From NCBI GenBank assembly GCA_001873585.1, contig MNZL01000152.1, forward strand, positions 1 to 10,986: DNA of 10,986 nucleotides, written 5' to 3'. How positions within the stretch are numbered: position 1 is the first letter of the stretch; each line of letters starts with the position of its first letter. The notes under the pieces are model-generated. The model did no database searches. It had not been told where the DNA came from and was given only the letters and a program-made list of their open reading frames with translations. A program made the position numbers and the translations under genes. Below are positions 1-6,426 of this stretch, in pieces. This stretch comes from Rhodobacterales bacterium CG2_30_65_12 (GTDB lineage: Bacteria > Pseudomonadota > Alphaproteobacteria > Rhodobacterales > Rhodobacteraceae).

Positions 1-42
1 CGCTTGCAATCCAGGCCCCGCTCAGTAACGAACGAAGCATGA
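1..42 (+). other. Possible 3' end of an upstream + strand gene
   Basis: The first bases precede pdeM and may hold the tail of the preceding gene, which in related genomes is usually the ligase-associated DEXH-box helicase (Lhr-like). One frame stays open from base 1 and stops at the TGA at 40-42, giving an ATGA overlap with the pdeM start. A second frame stops at the TAA at 26-28. The third frame is open and continuous with pdeM itself. Too few residues are present to recognise a protein, so the reading frame is undecided. The weak ribosome binding site before pdeM (only GAA-rich sequence) would suit translational coupling to an upstream gene. Confidence 0.2.
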
Positions 43-689
43 ACACCTACCGCTTCACCCTTGCCGGCACCACTCTTGCCGGGCTGCCGTCCGGGGCGCT
101 TTGGTGGCAAGCCGAGCGCCTGCTCTGCGTCTCCGATCTGCACCTGGGCCGTTCCGAACGCTTCGCCCGCAACGGCGGCAGCCTCCTGCCGCCCTATGAA
201 ACCCGCGATACCCTTGCCCGGCTCGATGCCGATATCGAGACAACGCAGGCGGCCACGGTCGTCTGCCTTGGCGATTCGTTCGACGATGCCGCCGCCGCCC
301 AAGGGCTCGACGCTCCGGCGCGCGACTGGATCGTGCGGGCAATGGCGGGGCGGCGCTGGGTCTGGATCGAAGGCAACCACGATCCCGGCCCGACCATGCT
401 GTCGGGCTCCCACCTGGCCCAGCTCGCCCTCGGGCCGCTGACGTTTCGCCACATCGCCGAACCGGGGGCTTCGGGCGAGATTTCAGGCCACTACCACCCC
501 AAGGCGCGGCTCGCCGGGCGCAGCCGTCCCTGCCTGCTGCACGACGCCGCGCGGGTGATCCTGCCCGCCTACGGCACCTATACCGGCGGGCTGCGGAGCG
601 ATTCCTCCACACTCGCCGCGCTGATGCGGCCCGAAGCCGTGGCGGTGCTCACCGGCACCCAGCCGCAGGCTATTCCGATGCCGCGCTGA
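39..689 (+). CDS. pdeM: Ligase-associated DNA damage response metallophosphoesterase PdeM
   Basis: This 216-residue protein is a calcineurin-type metallophosphoesterase. The metal-binding motifs are all visible in order: SDLHLG at residues 32-37 (D33, H35), GDSFDD at 79-84, GNHD at 112-115 and GHYHP at 150-154. The segment between, with FARNGG and LLPPYETRDTLARL around 42-62, is typical of PdeM, the endonuclease/phosphoesterase found in bacterial clusters with an ATP-dependent DNA ligase, an MBL-fold exonuclease and an Lhr-type helicase. The family is thought to process DNA ends during repair in the cytoplasm. The helicase would be expected just upstream, outside the window. The ATG at 39 has only a weak Shine-Dalgarno sequence, so the start is likely but not certain. 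It is convergent with folD. The family call is strong; the precise substrate is inferred. Confidence 0.9.
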   Translation: MNTYRFTLAGTTLAGLPSGALWWQAERLLCVSDLHLGRSERFARNGGSLLPPYETRDTLARLDADIETTQAATVVCLGDSFDDAAAAQGLDAPARDWIVRAMAGRRWVWIEGNHDPGPTMLSGSHLAQLALGPLTFRHIAEPGASGEISGHYHPKARLAGRSRPCLLHDAARVILPAYGTYTGGLRSDSSTLAALMRPEAVAVLTGTQPQAIPMPR

Positions 690-711
690 CTTTCACGAAT
701 CGAACGTTTTT

Positions 712-770
712 TAATGAGAACGGCGGCTTTATCCACCGCCGCTTTCATTATTCGAACTAAACTCTCATTA
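712..770. terminator. Shared convergent terminator between pdeM and folD
   Basis: A perfect 6-bp GC stem, CGGCGG (721-726) with CCGCCG (736-741), encloses a 9-nt loop. It is nested in an outer 8-bp inverted repeat, TAATGAGA (712-719) with TCTCATTA (763-770). On the + strand the inner stem is followed by CTTTCATTATT, a weak U-rich tail. The minus-strand tail is TTCTCATT before an A run, so it is less canonical in that direction. The outer right arm contains the folD stop codon. The region is clearly more A/T-rich than its surroundings and sits between two converging genes, which supports a bidirectional terminator. Efficiency cannot be judged from sequence. Confidence 0.6.
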
Positions 771-1667
771 TGCCGTAAGCCCTTCCGGCTCTAGCAACCC
801 GTTCGCTCGCGCCGTCGCGGTGAGCGTGTTGGCCAGCAGGCAGGCGATCGTCATCGGCCCCACGCCGCCCGGCACCGGGGTGATTGCACCAGCCACCTGC
901 GCGGCGCTGGAAAAATGCACATCGCCCACCAGCCGACCCTTGCCGCCCGTCTCTGCGGGCGCCAGCCGGTTGATACCCACGTCGATCACCGTGGCCCCCG
1001 GCTTGATCCAGTCGCCGGTCACCATCTCTGGCCGGCCCACCGCCGCCACCACGATATCGGCCCGGCGCACCACCTCCGGCAAGGTCCTGGTGCGGCTATG
1101 GGCCACTGTCACCGTGCAGCTATCGCGCAGCAGAAGCTGGGCCATCGGCTTGCCAACGATGTTGGAGCGCCCGATCACCACCGCTTCCATGCCCGACAGA
1201 TCTCCATGCAGATCGCGCAAGAGCATCAAACAGCCCAGCGGTGTGCAGGGCACCATCGCCTTCTGCCCCGTCGCCAACAGCCCGACGTTGGAAATATGAA
1301 ATCCGTCCACGTCCTTGGCCGGGTCGATCGCTGCCAGCACCTTGGCCTCGTCGATGTGATCGGGCACCGGCAACTGCACGAGAACGCCGTTCACCGCCGG
1401 GTCGGCATTCAGCCGGTCGATCAGCGCCAGCAGCTCCGCCTCGGGCGTGTCGGCGGCCAGCTTGTGCTCGAACGAAGCCATCCCGGCCTCGACGGTCTGC
1501 TTGCCCTTCGAGCGGACATAGACCTGGCTGGCCGGATCTTCGCCCACCAGCACCACGGCGAGGCCGGGGGTGATGCCGTGCGCCGCTTTCAGCGCCGCCA
1601 CCTGTTTGGCCACCCGGGCCCTCACATCGGCCGCAAAGGCCTTTCCGTCGATGATCTTCGCGCTCAT
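768..1667 (-). CDS. folD: Bifunctional methylenetetrahydrofolate dehydrogenase / methenyltetrahydrofolate cyclohydrolase
   Basis: FolD interconverts 5,10-methylene-THF, 5,10-methenyl-THF and 10-formyl-THF in the cytoplasm, with NADP(H) as cofactor. The 299-residue length is normal for the family. The known active-site residues fall at the same numbers as in the E. coli enzyme: Y50 and K54 in YVRSK, Q98 in VLVQLP, and D121 in KDVDGFH. PCTPLG at 140-145, the Rossmann segment VVIGRSNIVGKP at 163-174, and PGGVGPMT at 266-273 are also intact. The ATG at 1667 is preceded by AAGGA at 6 nt spacing. It lies 85 bp downstream of fhs on the same strand, so the two probably share a transcript and form one formate-to-methylene-THF module. 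Confidence 0.97.
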   Translation of the reverse strand: MSAKIIDGKAFAADVRARVAKQVAALKAAHGITPGLAVVLVGEDPASQVYVRSKGKQTVEAGMASFEHKLAADTPEAELLALIDRLNADPAVNGVLVQLPVPDHIDEAKVLAAIDPAKDVDGFHISNVGLLATGQKAMVPCTPLGCLMLLRDLHGDLSGMEAVVIGRSNIVGKPMAQLLLRDSCTVTVAHSRTRTLPEVVRRADIVVAAVGRPEMVTGDWIKPGATVIDVGINRLAPAETGGKGRLVGDVHFSSAAQVAGAITPVPGGVGPMTIACLLANTLTATARANGLLEPEGLTA

Positions 1668-1673
1668 GCCCTA

Positions 1674-1699
1674 TCCTTCATCCTGGCCAAAATATTCTC
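1674..1699 (-). promoter_or_regulatory. Conserved-looking A/T-rich motif that includes the folD ribosome binding site
   Basis: On the minus strand, the bases just upstream of folD contain ATATTTTGGCCAGGATGAA followed by GGA, an A/T-rich core that runs into the Shine-Dalgarno AAGGA. From memory, very similar strings (an ATATTTTT core, then GGCCA/GCCAA, then GATGAAG) recur between genes in many Rhodobacteraceae genomes. I cannot confirm copy number or name a published function. Only one copy is evident here. It could be a processing site, a translation enhancer or a weak promoter element; the role is unknown. Confidence 0.4.
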
Positions 1700-1717
1700 G
1701 CCAACGGCTTCGGCAGG

Positions 1718-1734
1718 CCGGGCTCAATGCCCGG
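1718..1734 (-). repeat. Inverted repeat (hairpin) between fhs and folD
   Basis: CCGGGC (1718-1723) and GCCCGG (1729-1734) form a perfect 6-bp stem around a 5-nt loop, about 20 bp after the fhs stop codon. In the direction of transcription it is followed by CCTGCCGAAGCC, with no U tract, so it does not look like a strong intrinsic terminator. It may stabilise the 3' end of fhs mRNA, mark a processing point, or tune folD relative to fhs. Confidence 0.5.
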
Positions 1735-1752
1735 TATCCCGAAATTGGCCGC

Positions 1753-3429
1753 TCAGAACAAGCCCTTGATCTCGCCGCTCTCGCTGATGCCGATGGTAAG
1801 CGCCGCCGGCTTCGACGGCAGGCCCGGCATGGTCATGATCTCACCACAGATCACCACCACAAAGCCGGCCCCGGCGCTCAGCCGCACCTCGCGCACCGGC
1901 ACCGAGTGGCCAATAGGCGCGCCGCGCACGGATGGATCGGTGGTGAACGAATACTGCGTCTTGGCCATGCAGATCGGCAAATGCCCATAGCCCGCCGCCT
2001 CCCAGGCCTTGAGCTGATCGCGGACTTTCTTGTCGGCCAACACCTCATCGGCGCGGTAAATCCGCTTCGCAATGGTCTCAATCTTGGCAAACAGCCCCAT
2101 CTCGTCAGGGTAGATCGGGTTGAACTGCGCCACGTCCTTGTCGGCAATCTCTGCGACGCGGTTGGCAAGCTCAATGATCCCGGCCGAGCCATTTGCCCAG
2201 TGCCTGGCGATGATCGCCTCCGAGCCGTGGTCAGCAACATAGGCCTGGATCACCTCGATCTCGGCCTCGGTATCGCCCGAAAAATGGTTGATCGCCACCA
2301 GAACCGGCACCCCAAAGCTTTTCATGTTCTCGATGTGGCGGCCGAGGTTGGCGCAGCCTTCGCGCACCGCCTCCACGTTCTCGGGCGCAAGGTCGGCCTT
2401 GGCCACGCCGCCGTTCATCTTCATCGCCCGCACCGTGGCAACGATCACCACAACCGACGGCGCGATTCCGCCTTTGCGGCACTTGATGTTCATGAATTTT
2501 TCAGCGCCGAGATCGGCCCCGAAACCGGCCTCCGTCACCACGTAATCGGTGAGCTTCAGCGCCGTGCGGGTGGCAATCAGGCTGTTGCAGCCGTGGGCGA
2601 TGTTGGCAAACGGGCCGCCATGCACGAACGCCGGGTTATTTTCCAGTGTCTGCACGAGGTTGGGCTGCATCGCATCCTTGAGCAGAACCGTCATCGCCCC
2701 ATCGGCGCCAATATCGCGGCAGGTGATCGGCTCGCGCGCACGGGTATAGCCAACGATGATATCGCCGAGCTTGGCCTGCAGATCATCGAGATCGTCGGCC
2801 AGGCAGAGGATCGCCATCACTTCCGACGCAACGGTGATATCGAAGCCGGTCTGGCGCGGAAAGCCGTTGGACACGCCGCCGAGGCTCACGACGATATCGC
2901 GCAGCGCCCGGTCGTTCATGTCGAGCACCCGCTTCCAGACGACCCGGCGCTCGTCGATGCCGAGCTCGTTACCCCAGTAGATGTGGTTGTCGATCATCGC
3001 CGAAAGCAGGTTGTGCGCGGAGGTGATGGCGTGGAAATCGCCAGTGAAATGCAGGTTCATATCCTCCATCGGCACCACTTGCGCATAGCCGCCGCCGGCA
3101 GCCCCGCCCTTCATGCCGAAGTTCGGCCCCAGCGAGGCCTCGCGGATTGCCACCATCGCCTTGCGGCCAATCGCATTGAGCCCGTCGCCGAGGCCAACGG
3201 TGGTGGTGGTCTTGCCCTCGCCGGCCGGCGTTGGGTTGACCGCGGTCACGAGGATCAGTTTGCCATCCGGCCGCTCGCCCAACGTGTCGATGAAGGCTTG
3301 CGAAACCTTCGCCTTGTCGTGGCCATAGGGCACCAGCGCCTCTGCCGGGATGCCGAGCTTGGCACCGATTTCCTGGATCGGCTGCTTGTTCGCCGCGCGG
3401 GCGATCTCGATGTCGGATTTGTGGGTCAT
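1753..3429 (-). CDS. fhs: Formate-tetrahydrofolate ligase (10-formyl-THF synthetase)
   Basis: This enzyme makes 10-formyl-THF from formate, THF and ATP in the cytoplasm. From the chosen ATG at 3429 it has 558 residues, the family's usual size. Visible motifs are the nucleotide-binding loop TPAGEGKT at 67-74, the first family signature KGGAAGGGYAQVVPMED around 107-123, and the second, VATVRAMKMNGG, at 330-341. The frame stays open 39 codons further upstream to 3546, but that extension is arginine-rich, unlike the family N-terminus, and has no supporting ribosome binding site. The start at 3429 follows GGAGGA with 10 nt spacing. It is followed by folD. Together they channel formate units into methylene-THF or work in the oxidative direction, which suits bacteria that use methylated compounds. 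Confidence 0.97.
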   Translation of the reverse strand: MTHKSDIEIARAANKQPIQEIGAKLGIPAEALVPYGHDKAKVSQAFIDTLGERPDGKLILVTAVNPTPAGEGKTTTTVGLGDGLNAIGRKAMVAIREASLGPNFGMKGGAAGGGYAQVVPMEDMNLHFTGDFHAITSAHNLLSAMIDNHIYWGNELGIDERRVVWKRVLDMNDRALRDIVVSLGGVSNGFPRQTGFDITVASEVMAILCLADDLDDLQAKLGDIIVGYTRAREPITCRDIGADGAMTVLLKDAMQPNLVQTLENNPAFVHGGPFANIAHGCNSLIATRTALKLTDYVVTEAGFGADLGAEKFMNIKCRKGGIAPSVVVIVATVRAMKMNGGVAKADLAPENVEAVREGCANLGRHIENMKSFGVPVLVAINHFSGDTEAEIEVIQAYVADHGSEAIIARHWANGSAGIIELANRVAEIADKDVAQFNPIYPDEMGLFAKIETIAKRIYRADEVLADKKVRDQLKAWEAAGYGHLPICMAKTQYSFTTDPSVRGAPIGHSVPVREVRLSAGAGFVVVICGEIMTMPGLPSKPAALTIGISESGEIKGLF

Positions 3430-3439
3430 GGTTGGAATT

Positions 3440-3445
3440 TCCTCC
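3440..3445 (-). promoter_or_regulatory. Shine-Dalgarno sequence of fhs
   Basis: On the minus strand GGAGGA lies 10 nt before the ATG at 3429. It decides the fhs start in favour of the 558-residue protein rather than the longer open frame that reaches 3546. Confidence 0.75.
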
Positions 3446-3478
3446 GCTTGGCCGCGCCAGCGGCGGGCTTTCCCACCT

Positions 3479-3507
3479 CGTATAGATCGCCAAGGTGCCG
3501 GGGTCAG
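3479..3507 (-). promoter_or_regulatory. Candidate sigma-70-type promoter for fhs-folD
   Basis: On the minus strand CTGACC (3502-3507) and TATACG (3479-3484) are separated by 17 bp. Each matches its housekeeping consensus at four of six bases. The inferred transcription start would be about 40 nt before the fhs ATG. It lies in the roughly 200-bp gap after tam, the longest non-coding stretch in the window. This is a by-eye match in GC-rich DNA and remains tentative. Confidence 0.35.
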
Positions 3508-3629
3508 GGCAAAATCCGACCTTTCCGCGCGCGGTTTCGCCGTCACGTCTCAGTCTCGGGAAACGCCTGTTGCCAATCCGAAACCGTCGCCCCTATCGGT
3601 TACAGCGCGGGGGCGGGCTGGGCCTGCGG

Positions 3630-4424
3630 TCAGAGCCGCGTGAGGGTGAAAAACACCCGGCGGAAAGCAAATAGAACGGTGCCATCTTCCTCCACCGGAT
3701 AGGCCGCCGAAAGCTCCGCCTCATAGGCCGAAATGAAGTTTCCCGCCTCGGCCGCCGACATTCGTTCCAGAAAGGGCCGCATTGCGGTGGCCTCGGTGAA
3801 CCGGCGCACCGGGTGCTCGGTCACTGCCGGGTCGAGCCGCTGAACATAGGTTGTCTCCCAGGCCTCGACCCTCCCGAGCGGCGCCAGCAACCGGGCATAA
3901 TCCTCCGGCGCGGCCACCGACGGCAGAAATTCACTCGGCTCGAACCGGTCAGGAAACATCTCGCCAGCGGTCTCGCGCAAAAGCCGGTGGCTGGCCGCGT
4001 CAAACTGGCCGGGCATCTGCACCGCCAGCACACCGCCCGGCGCAAGCAGGCCCGCGAGCCTGGGCATCAGGTCTTCATGCGCACCAAGCCAGTGGAGCAC
4101 CGCGTTGGCGTAGATCAGCGCCGGTTTCTCGCCCGCAGGCATCCATCCGGCGATATCGGCCTGACTCAGCCAGTCGTACGCCCCGGTCTTGCCCGCCTCG
4201 GCCAGCATTGCCGGCGAGGCATCAATGCCGATCAGGCGATGATCGGGGTAGCGCTTGGCCAGCACCGGCCCCACCGCCCCCGCGCCGCAGCCGAGATCGA
4301 CCACCGGCCCGCCGGGCGGGATATCATCCACCCGCGCCAGCAGATCGAGCGCCGGGCGCAAGCGCAAACCCCGGAACCTTGCGTAGGTCCCGGGGTTCCA
4401 GTCGAAAGGTGACACCTCGCTCAA
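3630..4424 (-). CDS. tam: Trans-aconitate 2-methyltransferase family protein (SAM-dependent)
   Basis: This 264-residue class I SAM-dependent methyltransferase has the Tam family pattern from end to end. It shows DWNPGTY near 8-14 and RLRPALDLLARV at 21-32. SAM motif I is VVDLGCGAG at 41-49, and GIDASPAML at 66-74 supplies the acidic residue that binds the ribose. ANAVLHWL lies at 106-113 and LLAPGGVLAVQMP at 126-138; the C-terminal part, with TTYVQ, MRPFLERM and YPVEEDGTVLFAF, also fits E. coli Tam as I recall it. Tam methylates trans-aconitate, a side product of the citric acid cycle. The start appears to be TTG at 4424, overlapping the ftsH stop as TTGA, with GGAG 8 nt upstream. A GTG at 4415 is the alternative. 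The substrate is inferred from family membership. Confidence 0.85.
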   Translation of the reverse strand: MSEVSPFDWNPGTYARFRGLRLRPALDLLARVDDIPPGGPVVDLGCGAGAVGPVLAKRYPDHRLIGIDASPAMLAEAGKTGAYDWLSQADIAGWMPAGEKPALIYANAVLHWLGAHEDLMPRLAGLLAPGGVLAVQMPGQFDAASHRLLRETAGEMFPDRFEPSEFLPSVAAPEDYARLLAPLGRVEAWETTYVQRLDPAVTEHPVRRFTEATAMRPFLERMSAAEAGNFISAYEAELSAAYPVEEDGTVLFAFRRVFFTLTRL

Positions 4425-6343
4425 GCCGTCGGCTCCGGCTCAAGCCCACCCTCGCCCTTGGGTTTCTTGCGCGGCTTGGTTTTCGGGATCGCCGCCACCG
4501 AGGGTTCCGCCTCGGTCCCGGCGCCGCCGCCCACGTCGTCTTCATCCACGTGCGGCGGTTCGCCGGCCATCACCCGCTTGATCTCCTCGCCGGTGAGGGT
4601 TTCGTATTCCAGCAGCCCTTGCGCGAGGCGTTCCCATTTTTCCTGGCTCTGTTCAAGAATTTCCTTGGCGCGCGCGTAGCCACTTTGCACGAAGCGCCGC
4701 ACCTCTTCCTCGATCAGTTCCTTGGTGTGGGCCGAGACCGAGAAGCCGGCGGTATTGCCCGAATAGCCCTCTGCCGCCTCGGCGTAGTCTATGTTGCCCA
4801 CCTTGTCGGACATGCCCCAGCGCATCACCATGGCGCGGGCCAGTTGGCTGGCTTGCATGATATCGCCCGCCGGGCCGTTCGACACTTCGTCTTCACCCCA
4901 CTTGATGATCTCGGCAGCCTTGCCTGCCATGGTCATGGTAAGCTGCTGCTCGCACTGATCCTTATGCCAGTTGAGCCTGTCCATTTCGGGCAAGCTCACC
5001 ACCATGCCGAGTGCGCCACCGCGCGGAATGATCGTGGCCTTGTAGACCGGATCGCATTTCGGCAGCGCCATCCCGACTACGGCGTGGCCCGCCTCGTGGT
5101 AGGCCGTGTGCTCTTTCTGCTCATCGGTCAACACCATCGAGCGGCGCTCGGCCCCCATCATCACCTTGTCCTTTGCCTGCTCGAAATCTTCCATCGTCAC
5201 GAAGCGCCGGCCGATGCGGGCGGCCATCAGCGCCGCTTCGTTGACGAGGTTGGCCAGATCAGCGCCGGAAAAGCCCGGCGTGCCGCGGGCGATGATGCGC
5301 AAATCCACATCCGGCCCCAGCGGGATCTTGCGCGCGTGCACAGCTAGGATCTTCTCACGGCCCTTGATATCGGGGAGGGGCACGGTCACCTGCCGGTCAA
5401 ACCGGCCGGGGCGCAACAGCGCCGGATCGAGCACGTCCTTGCGGTTGGTCGCGGCGACGATGATCACGCCCTCGTTCGCCTCGAATCCGTCCATCTCCAC
5501 AAGCAACTGGTTGAGCGTTTGCTCGCGCTCGTCGTTGCCGCCGCCATAGCCCGCACCGCGATGGCGCCCGACCGCGTCGATCTCGTCGATAAACACGATA
5601 CAAGGCGCGTTTTTCTTGGCTTGCTCGAACATGTCACGCACCCGGCTGGCACCGACGCCGACAAACATTTCCACGAAATCCGAGCCCGATATGGTGAAGA
5701 ACGGCACCCCGGCCTCGCCCGCGATGGCGCGCGCGAGCAGCGTTTTGCCGGTGCCCGGCGGGCCGACCAGCAGCGCGCCCTTGGGGATCTTGCCGCCAAG
5801 GCGCGAAAACTTCTGCGGATTGCGCAGGAATTCAACGATCTCTTCAAGCTCTTCCTTGGCCTCGTCGATCCCGGCCACGTCGTCAAACGTCACCCGGCCT
5901 TCGCGCTCGGTCAGCATCTTGGCCTTGGATTTGCCAAAGCCCATCGCCCCGCCTTTGCCGCCGCCCTGCATCCGGTTCATCATGAAGAACCAGAAGCCGA
6001 TCAGGATGATCACCGGCAACAGCAACGACATCAGCGAGAAAAAGCCCGATTGCTGCTGGCGCTCGGCCTCGACCGCAACGCCCTTGGCGATCAGCGTATC
6101 GGTGAGCGAGGCATCGCCCGGCACCACCGTCGAATAAACCGTGCCATCGCTGCCGACGTAGCGCACACTTTCTCCGTCGATGGTGGCCTTGACCACTTCG
6201 CCACCATCCACGGCGGCGAGGAATTCTGAATAATTCACCTGTTTAGAGGCCATGGTGCTCTGGCCATTCGAGAACAGGTTGAACAAGGCCAGGATCAGCA
6301 AAAACAGCACGATCCAGAAGGCGAAGTTTTTCGCGTTGCCCAA
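4421..6343 (-). CDS. ftsH: ATP-dependent zinc metalloprotease FtsH
   Basis: FtsH is a hexameric inner-membrane AAA+ protease that removes damaged membrane proteins and short-lived regulators. The 640 residues show the full plan: a first membrane segment at about 8-24, a periplasmic domain, and a second membrane segment at about 103-122. The AAA+ part has Walker A GPPGTGKT (194-201), the pore motif FVGV (227-230), Walker B IVFIDEID (249-256) and the second region of homology with arginines 312 and 315. The zinc site is HEAGH (416-420), with D494 the likely third ligand. The C-terminal tail is acidic and then lysine/proline-rich. The start is TTG at 6343 behind AAGGGAGA; no better in-frame ATG fits the first membrane segment. 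tilS lies 79 bp upstream and tam overlaps its end. A heat-shock-like promoter precedes it. Confidence 0.98.
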   Translation of the reverse strand: MGNAKNFAFWIVLFLLILALFNLFSNGQSTMASKQVNYSEFLAAVDGGEVVKATIDGESVRYVGSDGTVYSTVVPGDASLTDTLIAKGVAVEAERQQQSGFFSLMSLLLPVIILIGFWFFMMNRMQGGGKGGAMGFGKSKAKMLTEREGRVTFDDVAGIDEAKEELEEIVEFLRNPQKFSRLGGKIPKGALLVGPPGTGKTLLARAIAGEAGVPFFTISGSDFVEMFVGVGASRVRDMFEQAKKNAPCIVFIDEIDAVGRHRGAGYGGGNDEREQTLNQLLVEMDGFEANEGVIIVAATNRKDVLDPALLRPGRFDRQVTVPLPDIKGREKILAVHARKIPLGPDVDLRIIARGTPGFSGADLANLVNEAALMAARIGRRFVTMEDFEQAKDKVMMGAERRSMVLTDEQKEHTAYHEAGHAVVGMALPKCDPVYKATIIPRGGALGMVVSLPEMDRLNWHKDQCEQQLTMTMAGKAAEIIKWGEDEVSNGPAGDIMQASQLARAMVMRWGMSDKVGNIDYAEAAEGYSGNTAGFSVSAHTKELIEEEVRRFVQSGYARAKEILEQSQEKWERLAQGLLEYETLTGEEIKRVMAGEPPHVDEDDVGGGAGTEAEPSVAAIPKTKPRKKPKGEGGLEPEPTA

Positions 6344-6367
6344 GTCGGTCTCCCTTGAAGAAAATGC

Positions 6368-6384
6368 CGCGCGGAGCCGGCGCG
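6368..6384 (-). repeat. Hairpin in the ftsH leader
   Basis: CGCGC (6368-6372) and GCGCG (6380-6384) form a 5-bp GC stem with a 7-nt loop. On the minus strand it is followed closely by ATTTTCTTC and then the ftsH ribosome binding site. This could be a weak terminator for transcripts arriving from tilS, or a leader structure that affects ftsH translation. The stem is short, so chance is possible in GC-rich DNA. Confidence 0.35.
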
Positions 6385-6398
6385 TGCGGGTTTCCTCT

Positions 6399-6426
6399 AA
6401 AATAGGGAGGATACGCCCATGTTCAA
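6399..6426 (-). promoter_or_regulatory. Candidate heat-shock (RpoH-type) promoter for ftsH
   Basis: On the minus strand TTGAAC (6421-6426) overlaps the tilS stop codon. Downstream lies CCCTATTT, which matches the RpoH -10 consensus CCCCATNT at six of seven fixed bases, 13 bp after TTGAAC. The same stretch can be read as a housekeeping promoter, TTGAAC - 16 bp - TATTTT. The inferred start site is about 50 nt before the ftsH TTG. FtsH is a known heat-shock gene in many proteobacteria, which supports this reading. It is a by-eye match only. Confidence 0.45.

Noticed and set aside
3430..3546. N-terminal extension of fhs to a start at 3546
   Set aside because: The extra 39 codons are Arg-rich, absent from the family, and lack a ribosome binding site, while the start at 3429 has a strong GGAGGA.
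3582..3601. Small inverted repeat AACCG/CGGTT after tam
   Set aside because: It has only a 5-bp stem with a 10-nt loop and no clear U tract on the minus strand, so it is too weak to call a terminator.
1570..3702. Very long + strand open frame (710 codons) antisense to fhs
   Set aside because: It mirrors the codon pattern of fhs on the opposite strand. The translation is rich in His, Arg and Ala with no recognisable domain, whereas fhs has full family motifs. GC-rich genes commonly leave such antisense frames open.
6397..6420. Seven-codon mini-ORF (MGVSSLF) just upstream of ftsH
   Set aside because: It has no ribosome binding site and lies within the candidate promoter spacer and -10 region, so it would not be on the ftsH transcript.
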